From Epiperipatus broadwayi (lineage: Eukaryota; Onychophora; Udeonychophora; Euonychophora; Peripatidae), in NCBI GenBank assembly GCA_028023455.1, contig JAQFVV010012402.1, positions 17,048,935 through 17,112,934 on the forward strand: DNA of 64,000 nucleotides, written 5' to 3'. Below, in pieces: positions 61,981-64,000 of this stretch. The position numbers and the translations under genes are program-made. Under the pieces are notes generated by a model. It ran no database searches. It saw nothing but the letters and a program-made list of their open reading frames with translations, and had not been told where the DNA came from. How positions within the stretch are numbered: the first letter of the stretch is position 1; every line of letters begins with the position of its first letter.

Positions 61981-62339
61981 CATTGCAAGCATGAGTAATC
62001 AAGATACCAAATGATAGTGTCAACCAAATTTCTGGATAAGTTTGTGGTTGTTCGCTTTGCCATTGAGGTACATTTTAGTTCTACTCACCTAGAAAAGCTA
62101 GTGGTTTTAGGTTCTATTGTAAGGATTTGATGATTGAACCATTCTAGATTGTTTCTAGAATGAATTTTTGTTCTTAGTCTTTTACACAGTGTGTCATAAT
62201 GAAAAGGTGATTGGTTCTGTAACAAAGCTGTCTGTAGCACTATTTCCGAATCAATGCATGCATTACATAGTGACATAATTAACTATTCACAAAAATTTTA
62301 AGGTGTTATTATATATGAATTATGATGACATGAAATGTG

Positions 62340-62555
62340 TTTTTATCTTCATAGATTGTCTTCAATGCTCTACTCGCTGTCACAAAATCTTCTTGCAGCT
62401 CATGGTTTCATTGCCATAAATGGACGACTCATTTCAAATATTCCAGTAAATTTTGCCCAATTTGAAACAAAATTTAATGTTAGTGCAGAATTTCATTGTG
62501 GGTTAAGGTACACGATTCAAAGATGCTATCCTTTTAAAATTGTCAAGAAATAGCT
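62340..62555 (-). mobile_element. Mariner-like transposase fossil (N-terminal HTH)
   Basis: Minus-strand translation gives MKFCTNIKFCFKLGKIYWNI near 62440-62500. After small shifts come FEMSRPFMAMKP/YGNETMSCKKIL-like and SIED-like segments. These match the mariner/SETMAR-type N-terminal helix-turn-helix pattern 'IKFC.KLGK.A.ET.EML...YGD.AMS...VFEW..RF..GR..VED'. Stops and shifts break it. The 72-codon plus-strand frame over the same DNA is its shadow. Confidence 0.72.
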
Positions 62556-62559
62556 AAAT

Positions 62560-64000
62560 TATCAGAATTTAATGTTTATTGATTCAGAAATGGCATTGTA
62601 GGCAGATTGGAGAGAGAACTAGTATTAAATCAATCACCTTTTCACTTTTTATTGGAACATATTGTGTATATATATAATTTAATGTTAACTCTCTAGATAC
62701 CAAATATTGTGAAATGGATATCTGTAGACTTGTTCAAATAGGAAATTATAATATATTTTTCAATCATTATAATAATTTTAAATTAACCATAAAATAAAAT
62801 AAATAAAACATAAAATATATTATTTTATAAATATTTTTTGAAAAACACAAAATATTAGTATAAATAAAATAAATAATAAACCCCTCATTTTCAATAATTC
62901 GAATTGATGTTCACCCGATTTCAAGAATAGATTACCACCACAAAAAAAACTAGAAATATTATTTTTATAAAATAAAATAAAAAAATAAATAAACTTCTTT
63001 ATTCCTTTAACTTTAACCGCCATCTCGGTATCTGATCTATTTTTCATTCACTGTAAAATTATATTATTTTTTGTTTATTCAGTTTACAGCTTTGTCTTCG
63101 AGGATTATTTATTAATTTTCTTTGTTTTTAATTATTATAAATCAACTAATTTTGTTTAATTATTTATTATTATTTAACCATCATGGATAAATCTAATTAA
63201 AATTCCAACTAATAATCACAAAGTTTAATCGATCTAGCAAAACAAAAAGAAAATATGATATATTATATTCAATCTCTCTCACAACAATGAAGAAAATAAT
63301 TAAGTTTTCAAAAAAAATAAAAAATACTAACATCAACTACAAAAAACAATAGAAATTTTGAGCGCCTTTGCAAACATCAAATAAAGAAAAGAACACTTTA
63401 GAAGTATTTACTTTGAAGATAAATATCTATTCACTAGAATTTGATAGCAAAAATAAAACTTTTACTATTGGAAGCAACTTTACTCCCATATAAGAATGTC
63501 TGAAATTTATGGAAAACAGTATCTCTGAAATTAGTAAAATTCCATATCAAAAATTCAAAGAATTTCAGAATTAGAAGATATTTCAACACTTTTATAAAAA
63601 GAATTATCACAGACATTTCAAAAAGGACAGCCTTTGTAAGATATATTTATGAGGGAAGCCCAGAAGAAAGTTTGCCCCGAAATAGGGAAAAGAAAAAAAA
63701 AAAAGAGTTTTTGAAAAAGAAGGAAAATGGAAAAAGGTGGGGGGATAAGGTGCGGTAAAGCACCGAATACGGTTTTGGGCAAAACACAACTTATAAAAGC
63801 ACTAAACATGTAAAAAGGATATGGCGGATATAAAGTTTATGAGCGGTGGGGACAAGAGGCGAATTGAAACGATACAACCTATTTTCTAACGAGCAAAATA
63901 GGCTTTTCATTTTGCTTTTGATAAAACAGATGATTTGCAGATAGAGTAAAAAAACGGCTGTAAAACTAAGGAAGACTTCAAAAACCCAAATGAGGAGAAG
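62560..64000. other. AT-rich end of window, presumed COX20 intron 2
   Basis: No exon recognised. The last 300 bp (from about 63740) are less AT-rich ('ggtgcggtaaagcaccgaat' near 63750) and contain a small inverted repeat GGTGC/GCACC, possibly the start of a transposon cut by the window edge. Overlapping minus-strand frames at 63434-63809 are not supported as genes. Confidence 0.4.

Noticed and set aside
62335-62553. 72-codon plus-strand frame with a passing likeness to a ribosomal S4 domain (HGFIAINGRL) and to COX20 exon 3 (FHC...YTIQR)
   Set aside because: The minus strand over the same bases reads as a mariner-type HTH (IKFCFKLGK), which explains the open frame as a shadow. The COX20 likeness is too short and has the wrong surrounding motifs.
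63434-63809. Three overlapping minus-strand frames at the window end
   Set aside because: Low-complexity Phe/Leu-rich translations of A/G-rich DNA, with no start or splice support.

Overview
This window is non-coding-rich, strongly AT-rich nuclear DNA from a multicellular animal. Coding sequence sits in short exons with GT/AG borders, introns run from about 6 to 13 kb, and most of the rest is decayed transposon. The transposons (RTE-type and other LINEs, hAT, mariner-like, gag-pol fossils, foldback elements) and the protein sequences suggest an invertebrate with a large genome. The phylum cannot be fixed from the window; a mollusc or an arachnid would both fit. There are no operons, ribosome binding sites, CRISPR arrays or tRNA/rRNA genes that I can support.

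Three genes are visible. (1) A CCDC97 orthologue lies on the minus strand from 48510 (ATG) to 18176 (stop). I rebuilt it from four exons with matching splice phases, giving a 308-residue protein. A fifth, phase-symmetric exon (37377-37460) may add 28 residues. (2) A COX20 orthologue (cytochrome c oxidase assembly) starts at 49158 on the plus strand, head-to-head with CCDC97 across a 647 bp shared promoter region. Its first two exons are here; its 3' exons were not found and probably lie beyond the window. (3) An unrecognised plus-strand gene has an internal exon (5298-5534) and a terminal exon (17805-18082). It ends tail-to-tail with CCDC97, with 93 bp between the two stop codons.

Layout: 1-18.1 kb holds the orphan gene, a minus-strand LINE (about 6.16-7.93 kb), an RTE-type LINE (about 13.9-16.3 kb) with a SINE-like foldback element inserted in it, and several foldback or palindromic elements. 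18.2-48.5 kb is CCDC97, whose introns carry two opposed LINE fragments (21.5-23.9 kb), nested minisatellites (26.4-27.6 kb), a gag-pol fossil (29.7-31.7 kb), a hAT non-autonomous element with an intact 8 bp target duplication (32764-33512), a 465 bp foldback element (40046-40510) and another gag fragment (about 46 kb). 49.1-64 kb is COX20, with a hAT transposase fossil, another LINE fossil, a GC-richer insert, a foldback SINE dimer and a mariner-like fossil.

The most interesting unexplained item is a repeat family with a constant 3' tail (GATCAAGTGATGTTTAG-like). Two independent copies are flanked by perfect 13 bp direct repeats, as expected for LINE-mobilised SINEs, yet several copies are head-to-head inverted dimers that would fold into long hairpins.
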